A DNA stretch of 22,168 nt, from NCBI GenBank assembly GCA_910586645.1, contig CAJUIS010000024.1:12210-34377 (forward strand). The letters are read 5' to 3'. Origin of the DNA: an uncultured Lachnospiraceae bacterium (GTDB lineage Bacteria; Bacillota; Clostridia; Lachnospirales; Lachnospiraceae). Below, one piece after another: positions 1-8,344 of the stretch (the stretch's first letter is position 1; every line of letters starts with the position of its first letter). Made by a program: the position numbers and the translations under genes. The notes beneath the pieces are model-generated. The model was not told the DNA's origin and did not search any database. It worked only from the letters and a program-made list of their open reading frames with translations.

Positions 1-90
1 GTGTTTCCTTATTCATGCCGAAAGGCAAAAAGGGATGCCCGCAGGGTGTTTCCTTATTCATGCCGAAAGGCAAAAAGGGATGCCCGCAGG
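1..90. repeat. 45-bp direct tandem repeat, two exact copies
   Basis: Positions 1-45 and 46-90 are identical 45-bp units. Each unit contains a small perfect hairpin, TGCC-GAAA-GGCA (16-27 and 61-72), with a GNRA-type loop, and a second short one, CCC-GCA-GGG (38-46 in the first copy). The first unit starts at base 1 of the window, so more copies may lie upstream. The unit length is a multiple of three, so an open frame runs through it into the next gene, but no ribosome-binding site supports translation here. It lies directly upstream of the ribosome-binding site of the SpoIID-domain gene. The function is unknown; it could be a dispersed intergenic (REP-like) element or part of a transcribed leader. 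Confidence 0.9.
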
Positions 91-134
91 GCAGAGAGGG
101 AAGGGAAAGGAAAAAGAACCATAAGGAGAGCGGC

Positions 135-2420
135 GTGAATAACAGAGCAAAAATAATAGTAATGGGATTTGGACTGGCAGTTCTTCTTTGCCTGTTTCTT
201 TATAATGGATTGGAATCCAGGCAGGAAGCGTCATATGAATATTCAGAGGAATACGTACAGATAAAAGAGATTCCGGCAATGCTGAGTTTTTATTACTATA
301 CAGAAAAAGAATGGAAGGAGAAGATTGCAGAGGAGGATTTTGGGGAAGTGGTGACGTCTGAGACTGTCAAATGGATTTTGGAGCAGACAGGAAGCGCGGA
401 ATATATTACATATGATACGGAAGAGGCGTCTGACGGGAATTCGGCCTGGCCATTTGGAAACCGGAAGAAAGCAAAGAGACTCAGCAGGGATGACTGGAAT
501 AAAACTTATGAAAAACTGTTGGACTTGCTTGATGAAGAGAAGAAAGTCCTGGCGGCAGATGAAGTGATATTGAAAAGAGAAGAGGATATGCTTGTATGTG
601 CGTCCGGAACTTATCATTGTAAATTAAAGGATCTTGAGATTCAGCCGATGACGGCAATGCAATTTTACAGAAAGGAAGATGAGATTGTCGGAGTTCGCAG
701 ATTAAAAAGTGAAAATACTGTGCTTTCCAATGCTTATGTAACAGAAGCGGAGGAGGGGACATTAAACTTTCTGATGAAAGGCGAACGGTATCAATTGGAA
801 CTTGCCGTGGAAGAGCCGGAAAAAGTGAAAAATCATGTCTGTGATTTGTTGTGGGAAAACGGCTCAGTTGCAAAGGTTCAGGTAAAGGGGGATACGATAC
901 AGGGAAACCTGATTGCAATGAGCGATACGACAGTTGAAATTGAAGGCTATGGGGAAATCAGGAGGTCGTCAGAGCTTCCTGTTTATAAGACGTATGGGAC
1001 GGTAGAAGAAAAAAATCTGTCCGACATTGTCATTGCCAATATGAAAGTTGAATATGTAGTGGCCAGGGAACAGATTGAAGCCGTTCTTTTGACGGAGCCG
1101 CCGCAAATCAGCAGAATTCGAGTTCTTCTTCTTTCGGAAGACGGGAAGCCTTGCCGCAAAGAAGTCTGTATCGGGGCAAGTTCTGCGTATAAAGTCGTAT
1201 GTGGCGGGGAAAAAGAAAAATATTCGAAAAAGAAAACTGTGAAAGCGGATCAATTGTTTGCGGAGAAAGAAGCGGGAAGCATCCGGATCAAACCAACGGC
1301 AAAAAAAGGGGAATTGTTTTTATATGATGAAAACGGCAAAAAGATTTCCAATGGATATAAAGGGACGCTCGAACTTCGAAAATATCCCGAAGGGTATGCT
1401 GTAGTAAATGAACTTCCAATTGAGGAGTACCTTTGCGCTGTCGTTCCCAGTGAAATGCCGGCGTCGTATGAGCTGGAAGCGTTAAAAGCGCAGGCCGTCT
1501 GTGCAAGAAGCTATGCATACATACAGCTGGGACATGGAGATTATGCAGCTTTTGGCGCACATGTAGACGATACGACGAATTATCAGGTTTACAATAAACA
1601 AAAGCGCAATGAAAAAACGACTGCTGCAGTGCTTGATACGGCCGGAAAAGTAATTTGTTACAATGGAGAAACGGCGGAAGCTTATTACTTTTCGACTTCG
1701 GCGGGCGTAACAGGGGACGGGGAAGCCTGGAATCTGAACGCAGATCCAAAATATGGGTATTTAAAAGAGGGATTGGTAAAAGAAGGGGGCGGAGATGTGG
1801 ATTTGTCTTCAGAAGAGGCGTTTCAGACATTTATCTCTGCACCGGATGCGTCTGCTTATGAAAACGGCATGCCTTTTTTTCGATGGACGGCAGAGGCGGA
1901 TTATCGTTCGGAAGAGACGCAGGCTAAAATACGAACAATTTTAAATGCCAGAAAAGAACGGACGCCGGAGGATATTTCATTTTTAAACAAAAAGGGAAAA
2001 AAAGCGAATACTATGAATCAATTTGGAAACCTTCTTACACTCTCTGTGGTAAAGCGAAGCAAAAGCGGAGTGATTTTACAGTTAAAGCTTGGTTATGAAA
2101 AAGGAAGCGTCCTTGTCGGATCTGAATACAATGTGCGTTCGATTCTGGGCGCAGGCGTAACAAAACTTACGCTTTCGGACGGAAGCGAACGGGAAGGGGG
2201 ACTTTTGCCAAGCGCCTATACGACGCTGATTTTGCAGGAAGGCGGAACTTATGATATGACAGGCGGCGGTTATGGGCACGGAATCGGCATGAGCCAGAAT
2301 GGCGCCCAGGCGATGGCAAAGAGCGGAAAGAGCTGCGAAGAAATTCTAAAATTCTTTTTTAAAGGCATTGAAATAGAAATGGCTCTTGAAAGCAGTGTGG
2401 AAATTGGAGTGTCACAATGA
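135..2420 (+). CDS. SpoIID/LytB-domain cell wall protein with N-terminal membrane anchor
   Basis: The GTG start at 135 is preceded by AAGGAG (123-128) at 6 nt spacing; the same frame extends upstream only through the tandem repeat. The product is 761 aa. Residues about 5-27 form one hydrophobic signal anchor, so the rest should lie outside the membrane. Residues about 30-400 are a charged region I do not recognise. The C-terminal part is a SpoIID domain: the PSEMP motif carries Glu440, aligned with the catalytic Glu of SpoIID lytic transglycosylases, followed by the KAQAVCARSYA segment, and a closing YGHGIGMSQNGAQAMA motif at about 713-728. SpoIID family enzymes cleave denuded peptidoglycan glycan strands during engulfment; LytB-type members act in vegetative wall remodelling. 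Canonical SpoIID is about 340 aa, so this is an enlarged version and I do not assign the symbol spoIID. Its stop overlaps the next gene by 4 nt (ATGA). Confidence 0.88.
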   Translation: MNNRAKIIVMGFGLAVLLCLFLYNGLESRQEASYEYSEEYVQIKEIPAMLSFYYYTEKEWKEKIAEEDFGEVVTSETVKWILEQTGSAEYITYDTEEASDGNSAWPFGNRKKAKRLSRDDWNKTYEKLLDLLDEEKKVLAADEVILKREEDMLVCASGTYHCKLKDLEIQPMTAMQFYRKEDEIVGVRRLKSENTVLSNAYVTEAEEGTLNFLMKGERYQLELAVEEPEKVKNHVCDLLWENGSVAKVQVKGDTIQGNLIAMSDTTVEIEGYGEIRRSSELPVYKTYGTVEEKNLSDIVIANMKVEYVVAREQIEAVLLTEPPQISRIRVLLLSEDGKPCRKEVCIGASSAYKVVCGGEKEKYSKKKTVKADQLFAEKEAGSIRIKPTAKKGELFLYDENGKKISNGYKGTLELRKYPEGYAVVNELPIEEYLCAVVPSEMPASYELEALKAQAVCARSYAYIQLGHGDYAAFGAHVDDTTNYQVYNKQKRNEKTTAAVLDTAGKVICYNGETAEAYYFSTSAGVTGDGEAWNLNADPKYGYLKEGLVKEGGGDVDLSSEEAFQTFISAPDASAYENGMPFFRWTAEADYRSEETQAKIRTILNARKERTPEDISFLNKKGKKANTMNQFGNLLTLSVVKRSKSGVILQLKLGYEKGSVLVGSEYNVRSILGAGVTKLTLSDGSEREGGLLPSAYTTLILQEGGTYDMTGGGYGHGIGMSQNGAQAMAKSGKSCEEILKFFFKGIEIEMALESSVEIGVSQ

Positions 2421-3268
2421 TCTGGAAATGGTTAAAACATACAAAAATATTCATAGGGAAATGCAGAAAAGACAATATCGGTGCATTCGCGTCCCAGGCC
2501 GCTTTTTTTCTTCTGCTTTCATTGATTCCATTTTTAATGGTATTCAGTTCTCTGTTAAAATACACTTTTGTATCAGAAGCGACGCTTTTGCGGTATGTCA
2601 ACGCGCTTGTGCCGGAATACATTTCCCCTTTTGTTATATCAATTATCAACGAAGTCTATCACAAATCCGTAGGAATTGTATCAGTCACCGCCATTGCCGC
2701 TATCTGGTCGGCTGCAAAAGGGGTGCAGCATATAGCGGCGGGATTTAATGTTATTTATGGCGTAAATGAAACAAGGAATCTGTTTGTCCGGCGGTTCTGG
2801 GCGATTGTATATACGCTGGTATTTATGATTTCTGTGGTTGCGGCTCTTGTGCTTTTGGTGTTTGGCAACAGTATACAGGGTATGCTTGTCGGATATCTGC
2901 CTTTTCTGGCTCAGGCAACAGAGGTTTTGTTCCGGCTGCGGGGATTGATTATGCTGCTTGGCCTTAGCTGTGTTTTTACCATTTTATTTAAAACGCTGCC
3001 GAATAATAAAGCAGTTACCAGGCATAAACTGACGCTCAGAAATCAGTTTCCAGGCGCTTTGCTCTGCGCGGTATTCTGGTATCTGATTTCAGCCGGGATT
3101 TCTGTCTACCTGGAATATTTCAATGGGTTTTCCATGTATGGGAGTCTGACGACAATTGTGCTTGTTATGCTCTGGCTTTATTTTGGAATGTATATTATGA
3201 TGCTCTGCGGAGAGCTGAATATGCTCTTTGGAGAGCGGATCTGTAAAAGAATGAAACTGAGAAAGTAA
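2417..3268 (+). CDS. YihY/BrkB (UPF0761) family inner membrane protein
   Basis: The 283-aa protein has about six hydrophobic segments: near residues 25-50, 85-105, 130-155, 170-200, 215-235 and 240-265. This is the usual size and topology of the YihY/virulence factor BrkB family. The early QAAFFLLLSLIPFLMVFSSLL-type stretch (about 27-48) and the C-terminal MLWLYFGMYIMMLCGELN-type stretch match the family pattern. Its molecular function is not established; the family was once misnamed RNase BN. The ATG overlaps the TGA of the SpoIID-domain gene (ATGA), with GGAG at 2406-2409 as a ribosome-binding site, so translation is probably coupled and both proteins are made from one transcript. Transcription should end at the hairpin at 3292-3325. 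A basic C-terminus (KRMKLRK) suggests a cytoplasmic tail. Confidence 0.85.
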   Translation: MIWKWLKHTKIFIGKCRKDNIGAFASQAAFFLLLSLIPFLMVFSSLLKYTFVSEATLLRYVNALVPEYISPFVISIINEVYHKSVGIVSVTAIAAIWSAAKGVQHIAAGFNVIYGVNETRNLFVRRFWAIVYTLVFMISVVAALVLLVFGNSIQGMLVGYLPFLAQATEVLFRLRGLIMLLGLSCVFTILFKTLPNNKAVTRHKLTLRNQFPGALLCAVFWYLISAGISVYLEYFNGFSMYGSLTTIVLVMLWLYFGMYIMMLCGELNMLFGERICKRMKLRK

Positions 3269-3291
3269 AAATAAATATGGAGGAATTCTAC

Positions 3292-3325
3292 AAAAAGCGG
3301 GTTGTTTACAGCCTGCTTTTTGTTT
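3292..3325 (+). terminator. Rho-independent terminator after the YihY gene
   Basis: A 13-bp stem (3292-3304 with 3309-3321, two G-U pairs) closes a TTTA loop. The 3' arm ends in five T and is followed by GTTTA. It ends the SpoIID-YihY operon and overlaps the candidate promoter of the next gene. Confidence 0.85.
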
Positions 3326-3330
3326 ATAAT
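3302..3330 (+). promoter_or_regulatory. Candidate sigma-A promoter of the first GH20 gene
   Basis: A perfect TATAAT at 3325-3330 lies 17 nt after a weak -35, TTGTTT (3302-3307). The predicted start is near 3337. The -35 element sits inside the stem-loop of the upstream terminator, so terminator and promoter share bases. Confidence 0.6.
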
Positions 3331-3380
3331 GTAGAAGGAACACAAGATGTGTATTTTGAAAAGAATGGGGGAGAGAAAAA

Positions 3381-6300
3381 ATGATGGATAAGATTCAAAA
3401 AAGGATAGGAACATGGCTTCTTGTCTTTAGTCTGATATTTGCCGGCATACCGTTTTCCTTAGAACGCGTACGAGCATCAGAATCAAATCTGGCGTTTTCT
3501 GCTTTGGCGTCGGCCAAAAGTTCAGAAACCCAGAATCCGGTACAAAATATCAATGACGGCCAGGCGTCTACCAGATGGGCGCAGGACGGAGAGGCGCCTT
3601 CTTCCTGGGTGCAGCTTTCCTGGGATACGGCGCAGACGATGAAAAGTTTTCGCATTTTGTGGGAAAGAAGAAACGCACAGTCTTACCAGCTTGAAATATC
3701 AGAGGACGGAAGCACATGGAAAAATATTTCCGGAAAGCTGTCCGCGCCAAAGTCGACTGTCGTAGAGATTACGCTGCCGGGTGCAAAATCGGCAAAATAT
3801 CTGCGTCTGAACGTAACGGACATCAGTTCTCATGTTGCAAGCGATGCGGAAACTATGAACTGGAGGGCCGTTTCTGTCTGGGAAATGGAAGTTTATTCCG
3901 GAGACATTCCAAATCCCGACGAGTCGGCCGAGCAGATCGCCGTTTCACTTTCGGAAGCGGACGCGTTTGATCTTTCGCAGATCAAAGAGCCGGAACTTGA
4001 AAATAATACAAAAATTTCCATGCCGTCCAATCTGCCGGACGGCGCGAAAGCAGATTTTTGCGCAGATTATGAGCAGATTGTAGGAAGAGACGGAACTATC
4101 TATACGCCCTTGAATGACAGAGAGGTAAAAGGGCTTTATGAAATACGGTTTGCGGACGGATCCTCCGTAAAAACAGAAGAGTACGCCATTGACATTCCGG
4201 GAAAATACGGAACGGAAACGGGAGAAAACGAAAAGCCGGACGTTGTGCCGCAGCTTCAGGAATGGTATGGAAAGACAGGCAGTTTTTCGCCGTCTGCCGC
4301 AAGCAGAATCGTGGTGGGCGGCAGCGAACTGAAAACAACGGCAAATCTGTTTGCCGAAGATTATCAGTCGCTGACCGGGCTTTCCATCCGCGTGACGGAC
4401 GGCAGCCTCTCAGACGTTCGGACAGGAGACTTCTACTTTGCTCTTTCTGAGGAGGAAAACGGACTTGGAAAAGAGGGTTATACGATAGACATTGATCGGG
4501 CGGCAGTTGTAGAAGCAGAAGAAGCGGTCGGCGCATATTGGGCGACCAGAAGTCTGCTTCAGATTTTAAAGGGAACGGGAGGAGTTCTTCCAAAGGGATG
4601 GATCCGGGATTATCCGAAATATGAAATCCGGGGCTTTAGCCTTGACGTGGCGAGAAAGCCGTTTACGCTTGATGCGGTAAAAGAAATCGCAAAAAATATG
4701 TCCTGGTACAAGTTAAACAGCTTTCAGGTTCATCTGAGCGATAATCTGATTTTTATGGAAGAATATCCATCCAGAGAAAAAGCGATAGAAAAAGCGTATG
4801 CAGGTTTCCGGCTGGAGTCAGACGTCAAAAACAGCAAAGGAGAATCTGCTACGTCCAAAGATTTATTTTATACGAAAGAGGAATTTCGTGAATTTATCAA
4901 AGAAAGCAGAAACATAGGCGTGGACGTTGTGCCGGAAATTGATTTCCCTGCGCATGCGCTGGCGTTTACCAGAGCGTTTCCGGAATATATGTCAGAGGGT
5001 TATAATACGAAGCACCAGTCGAAATTCGGCGATCAGTACCGGCCGCTGATTGATGAATTTGATCTTTCCAAAGACGGCGCCATTGATTTTGCAAAATCCG
5101 TCTGGAACGATTATTTTGAAGGAGACGATCCGGTATTTGACGAAGAAACAACGGTACATGTGGGGACGGATGAGTTTCATGGCGGCGAGGAAAACGGAAA
5201 CGAGCTGTTTCGGACATTTGCAGATGAGATGATTCGCTATGTACAGGCAAACGGAAGAAAAGTCCGCATGTGGGCTTCCTTGTCCGATAAATCCGGCGAG
5301 ACGCCGGTAGCGTCTGACGGCGTTCAGTTTAATATCTGGAGCAAGGATTACGGAAGACCGGAGGATATGTACCGTCTGGGCTACGACATCATCAATACGG
5401 CGGATCAATGGCTTTATATGGTGCCAAACGGAACGGGATCCAGAGGGCAGTACGGCGATTATCTGAATGTGGAGGGCATATATACTTCCTGGAAGCCAAA
5501 TACAATGTATGAAAATACAAATGCCGCTTATACCATTCCGGCCGGAGACGATCAGATGCTGGGAGCGTGTTTTGCAATCTGGCATGATAATATTGACGCG
5601 TATGCAAACGGCATTACACAGTACGATTCTTTTTTCCGGTTTATGGATACGTCCGCCGTATTTGCGGAAAAACTCTGGAACGGCGACGCTGCGGCGCCTT
5701 ATGCCGAATTTTCGGAGACTGCCGCTAACATGGGGACGGCTCCGGGGACAAAGATTTCCGTTGAAACAGACGCTGCGTCAAATACGATTGCAGGTTATAC
5801 GTTTGAAGAGTCGCTGAAAAAAGACTTTGGCCCAAACGGCTTTGATCTCACAAATCAGAAAAACGCAAAGCAGGTAACCGGAAGTACGTCAGAAAGCATA
5901 GCGCTTCAGCTTTTGGGCGGGGAAAGCTATGTGGATACGCCGCTTGATTTATTGCCTGAGGGAAGCGTTTTGACTATGAAAGTAAAAATGGATGCGGACG
6001 CGCAGGGGGAACAGATTTTATGCGAATCGAAAGACGCGTTTGGAACGTACGGCGCATACGCGCTGAAAGCTTCTCAGAAAAACACGGGAAAGGTCGGCTT
6101 TTCCAGAGAGGGATACGACTATTCCTTTGACTATACGCTGCCAAAAGGAGAGTGGGTAACGCTGACGTTTGAAAGCGGACGCAATAAAAACGGACAAAAC
6201 GCTACAAGGCTTTACGTAGGGGAAAACAGGGAAGCCGTCTATGAAAGCCCGGAATTTTATTTTGCAAACGACGAAACGCTTGAAATGAAAGAACGCATCC

Positions 6301-8210
6301 GTCTTTTGCAGTCCAGATACAGAATTGCGGCGGTGGATACGCTCCAGATACCTTTTGGGCGGATTGGAAGCGCGACAAACAGCTTTCAGGGACAAATCGA
6401 AGAAGCGGTTCTTACCTATAGAAAAGAAACGGCGGGAGACGCGGCAGATTTTGACATGGAAGCTTTCCGAACGGAGACAGAAAGCTATAAGGCTTATGAA
6501 AAAGACGCTTATACCGATATTTCCTGGCAGAAATTCGCAGATGCCCTTTCAGATGCGAATCTCATCTTAAGCTGGCAGGGCGCGGCAAAAGAAGACGGTC
6601 TTTTTGCAAAAGAAACGCTTCTGGCCGCTGCAGGAGGGCTTAGGGAAAAACCGGCGGAAGAACGGCTGTCGGACGTCATCAACGGCGCAGAGCAGCTTAT
6701 GGCGGAGCATTATGCCAAAAATGGATGGGCGTTCTATCAGACTGCAGTAGAAGAGGCGAAAAATGTCAAAAGCAGTGCGTCTGACGCAGAAAAACTTGCC
6801 GCTGCCAAAAAGGCGGAGGCTGCGAAAGCGGCGCTTGCAGAGATCGAAAGCTTAAAAGCGGCGATTGGCGAAGACCTGATTCTTTCTAATTATTCCGGCG
6901 GAAGCAGAGCGGCTTATGAAGCCGCAGTGGCCGCGGCGGAAAAAATCATCCAAAAGGAAAGCGCGTCCCGCAGAGAAACAGAGGAAGCAAAAGCGCGGGT
7001 AGAAGAAGCGAGAAACAGCCTGGTTGATTTATCAGATTTGGAAGAGGCCCTTGCCCTGGCAAATCTAAAGCTTCGGTTTGCTTCCGGAGATACGGCGCCT
7101 TTGCAGCTTGCGGCCAATTCAGCTAAAACAATACTTGAAAAGGACGACGCGACGCAGAGGGAAGTCAGCGTTTCGCTTGCCGCCCTGCATACGGCTAAAG
7201 AGAGAGCGGGCGAGCTTTCGGAAGAAGGGAAAAAACAGGAAATTTTTTATCTGGAAGCGATTCAGACAGTAAAAGCGGCCAGAGAGGAAATGATGCGCGC
7301 AGACAAATATACGGAAGAATCTCTTTTACTGAAAAAGAAAGCCGCAGACAAAGTAACGGCTCTTCTTCGGGATCCGGACGCTTCTTCGGAGGAATTTTCG
7401 CAGGCTTTGCAGACATTAAAAAATGCAGCGCTTGTTACAAAGACCGATGCAAAGAGGACGGAGCTTTTCGGCCAGATAGAAAAGGCGGAAGCGACGCTTA
7501 AGAACGCGGCGGATTATACCGAACCGTCCGTGGAAGCATTTCGCAGCGCGCTGCAAAACGCAAAAGCAGTCTTAGCAAAAGAGGACGCTTCTCTTGCGGA
7601 GCTTACAAACGCGCTTTTGCTTTTACAGGGACAGACGCTTGTGAAAAAAACAACTTCAGACGGCTCCGAAACGAAAAAAATAACCGGAATCAAATTCGAT
7701 GCGAAAAAATATCAGATTGCAAAGGGAAAGAAACTCGATCTGAACAAACAAATCACGGTTACTCCGGCAGACGCGGCAGAAAAGAACCTGATCTGGAAAT
7801 CGTCGAATCCTGCGTATGCGTCCGTAGAAAACGGCATTGTCCTTACTAAGAAAGCCGGAGCAGGGAAAAAGGCCGTAATTACGGCGGAAGCGGCGGATGG
7901 AAGCGGCAGAAAGGCGTCGGTTACCGTCCGGATAATGAAATGCGCTGTGACAAAAGTCACATTAAAAGCAAAGAAGACCATAAAAGCCGGAAAAAGCATG
8001 AAAATTCAGGCTGTTATCAAGACAAAGCCGAAAGGAAAATCTGTAAATAAAAAGCTGCTTTGGATCTCTTCCAATCCGAAATATGCCACAGTAACCAGCC
8101 AGGGAAAAGTGAGGGCGAAAAAAGCCGGAAAAGGCAAAACCGTTACCATTCAGGCAATTTCTACGGATGGAACAAATAAGAAAGGGAAAGTAAAAATCCG
8201 AATTAAATAG
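3381..8210 (+). CDS. Secreted multidomain GH20 glycosidase (N-acetylhexosaminidase / lacto-N-biosidase type)
   Basis: 1609 aa; the ATG at 3381 follows GGGGGAG (3367-3373). The signal peptide has a probable cut after VRA (residue 32). Domains in order: F5/8C (CBM32) about 35-175; GH20b about 285-395; GH20 catalytic barrel about 400-780, with HLSDN, PEIDFPAHA and HVGTDEFHG, whose Asp597-Glu598 match the polarising Asp and acid/base Glu of GH20; LamG about 795-1010; about six FIVAR-like helical repeats 1020-1430; two Big_2 Ig-like domains about 1435-1609 with WKSSNPAYASV and WISSNPKYATV. GH20 enzymes use the substrate's 2-acetamido group to release GlcNAc, GalNAc or lacto-N-biose. The domain set resembles lacto-N-biosidases, but the substrate is inferred. 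No LPXTG or membrane anchor is visible and the C-terminus is lysine-rich. No clear terminator separates it from the next gene, so some read-through is possible. Confidence 0.93.
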   Translation: MMDKIQKRIGTWLLVFSLIFAGIPFSLERVRASESNLAFSALASAKSSETQNPVQNINDGQASTRWAQDGEAPSSWVQLSWDTAQTMKSFRILWERRNAQSYQLEISEDGSTWKNISGKLSAPKSTVVEITLPGAKSAKYLRLNVTDISSHVASDAETMNWRAVSVWEMEVYSGDIPNPDESAEQIAVSLSEADAFDLSQIKEPELENNTKISMPSNLPDGAKADFCADYEQIVGRDGTIYTPLNDREVKGLYEIRFADGSSVKTEEYAIDIPGKYGTETGENEKPDVVPQLQEWYGKTGSFSPSAASRIVVGGSELKTTANLFAEDYQSLTGLSIRVTDGSLSDVRTGDFYFALSEEENGLGKEGYTIDIDRAAVVEAEEAVGAYWATRSLLQILKGTGGVLPKGWIRDYPKYEIRGFSLDVARKPFTLDAVKEIAKNMSWYKLNSFQVHLSDNLIFMEEYPSREKAIEKAYAGFRLESDVKNSKGESATSKDLFYTKEEFREFIKESRNIGVDVVPEIDFPAHALAFTRAFPEYMSEGYNTKHQSKFGDQYRPLIDEFDLSKDGAIDFAKSVWNDYFEGDDPVFDEETTVHVGTDEFHGGEENGNELFRTFADEMIRYVQANGRKVRMWASLSDKSGETPVASDGVQFNIWSKDYGRPEDMYRLGYDIINTADQWLYMVPNGTGSRGQYGDYLNVEGIYTSWKPNTMYENTNAAYTIPAGDDQMLGACFAIWHDNIDAYANGITQYDSFFRFMDTSAVFAEKLWNGDAAAPYAEFSETAANMGTAPGTKISVETDAASNTIAGYTFEESLKKDFGPNGFDLTNQKNAKQVTGSTSESIALQLLGGESYVDTPLDLLPEGSVLTMKVKMDADAQGEQILCESKDAFGTYGAYALKASQKNTGKVGFSREGYDYSFDYTLPKGEWVTLTFESGRNKNGQNATRLYVGENREAVYESPEFYFANDETLEMKERIRLLQSRYRIAAVDTLQIPFGRIGSATNSFQGQIEEAVLTYRKETAGDAADFDMEAFRTETESYKAYEKDAYTDISWQKFADALSDANLILSWQGAAKEDGLFAKETLLAAAGGLREKPAEERLSDVINGAEQLMAEHYAKNGWAFYQTAVEEAKNVKSSASDAEKLAAAKKAEAAKAALAEIESLKAAIGEDLILSNYSGGSRAAYEAAVAAAEKIIQKESASRRETEEAKARVEEARNSLVDLSDLEEALALANLKLRFASGDTAPLQLAANSAKTILEKDDATQREVSVSLAALHTAKERAGELSEEGKKQEIFYLEAIQTVKAAREEMMRADKYTEESLLLKKKAADKVTALLRDPDASSEEFSQALQTLKNAALVTKTDAKRTELFGQIEKAEATLKNAADYTEPSVEAFRSALQNAKAVLAKEDASLAELTNALLLLQGQTLVKKTTSDGSETKKITGIKFDAKKYQIAKGKKLDLNKQITVTPADAAEKNLIWKSSNPAYASVENGIVLTKKAGAGKKAVITAEAADGSGRKASVTVRIMKCAVTKVTLKAKKTIKAGKSMKIQAVIKTKPKGKSVNKKLLWISSNPKYATVTSQGKVRAKKAGKGKTVTIQAISTDGTNKKGKVKIRIK

Positions 8211-8265
8211 GACAATAAGGCAATTGGAAGATTTGACGAAAAAAGAAGAGAATCAGAAGTTTGAA

Positions 8266-8294
8266 TTGACACTTTTGCTAATTTGTCGCATAAT
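8266..8294 (+). promoter_or_regulatory. Sigma-A promoter of the second GH20 gene
   Basis: A perfect TTGACA (8266-8271) and CATAAT (8289-8294, five of six) are spaced exactly 17 nt apart. The start is predicted near 8301, giving a leader of about 44 nt. This lets the second enzyme be expressed independently of the first. Confidence 0.8.
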
Positions 8295-8344
8295 GGATAT
8301 AGTACTATAGTTATGAAGAAATAGAAGGGAGGACATAATTTTTT

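Noticed and set aside
1..90. CRISPR array
   Set aside because: The two 45-bp units abut directly with no spacer, and no cas gene is present.
15..134. In-frame upstream extension of the SpoIID-domain protein through the tandem repeat
   Set aside because: It is encoded by the 45-bp repeat, has no ribosome-binding site, and a GTG with AAGGAG at 6 nt gives a normal signal anchor at residue 5.
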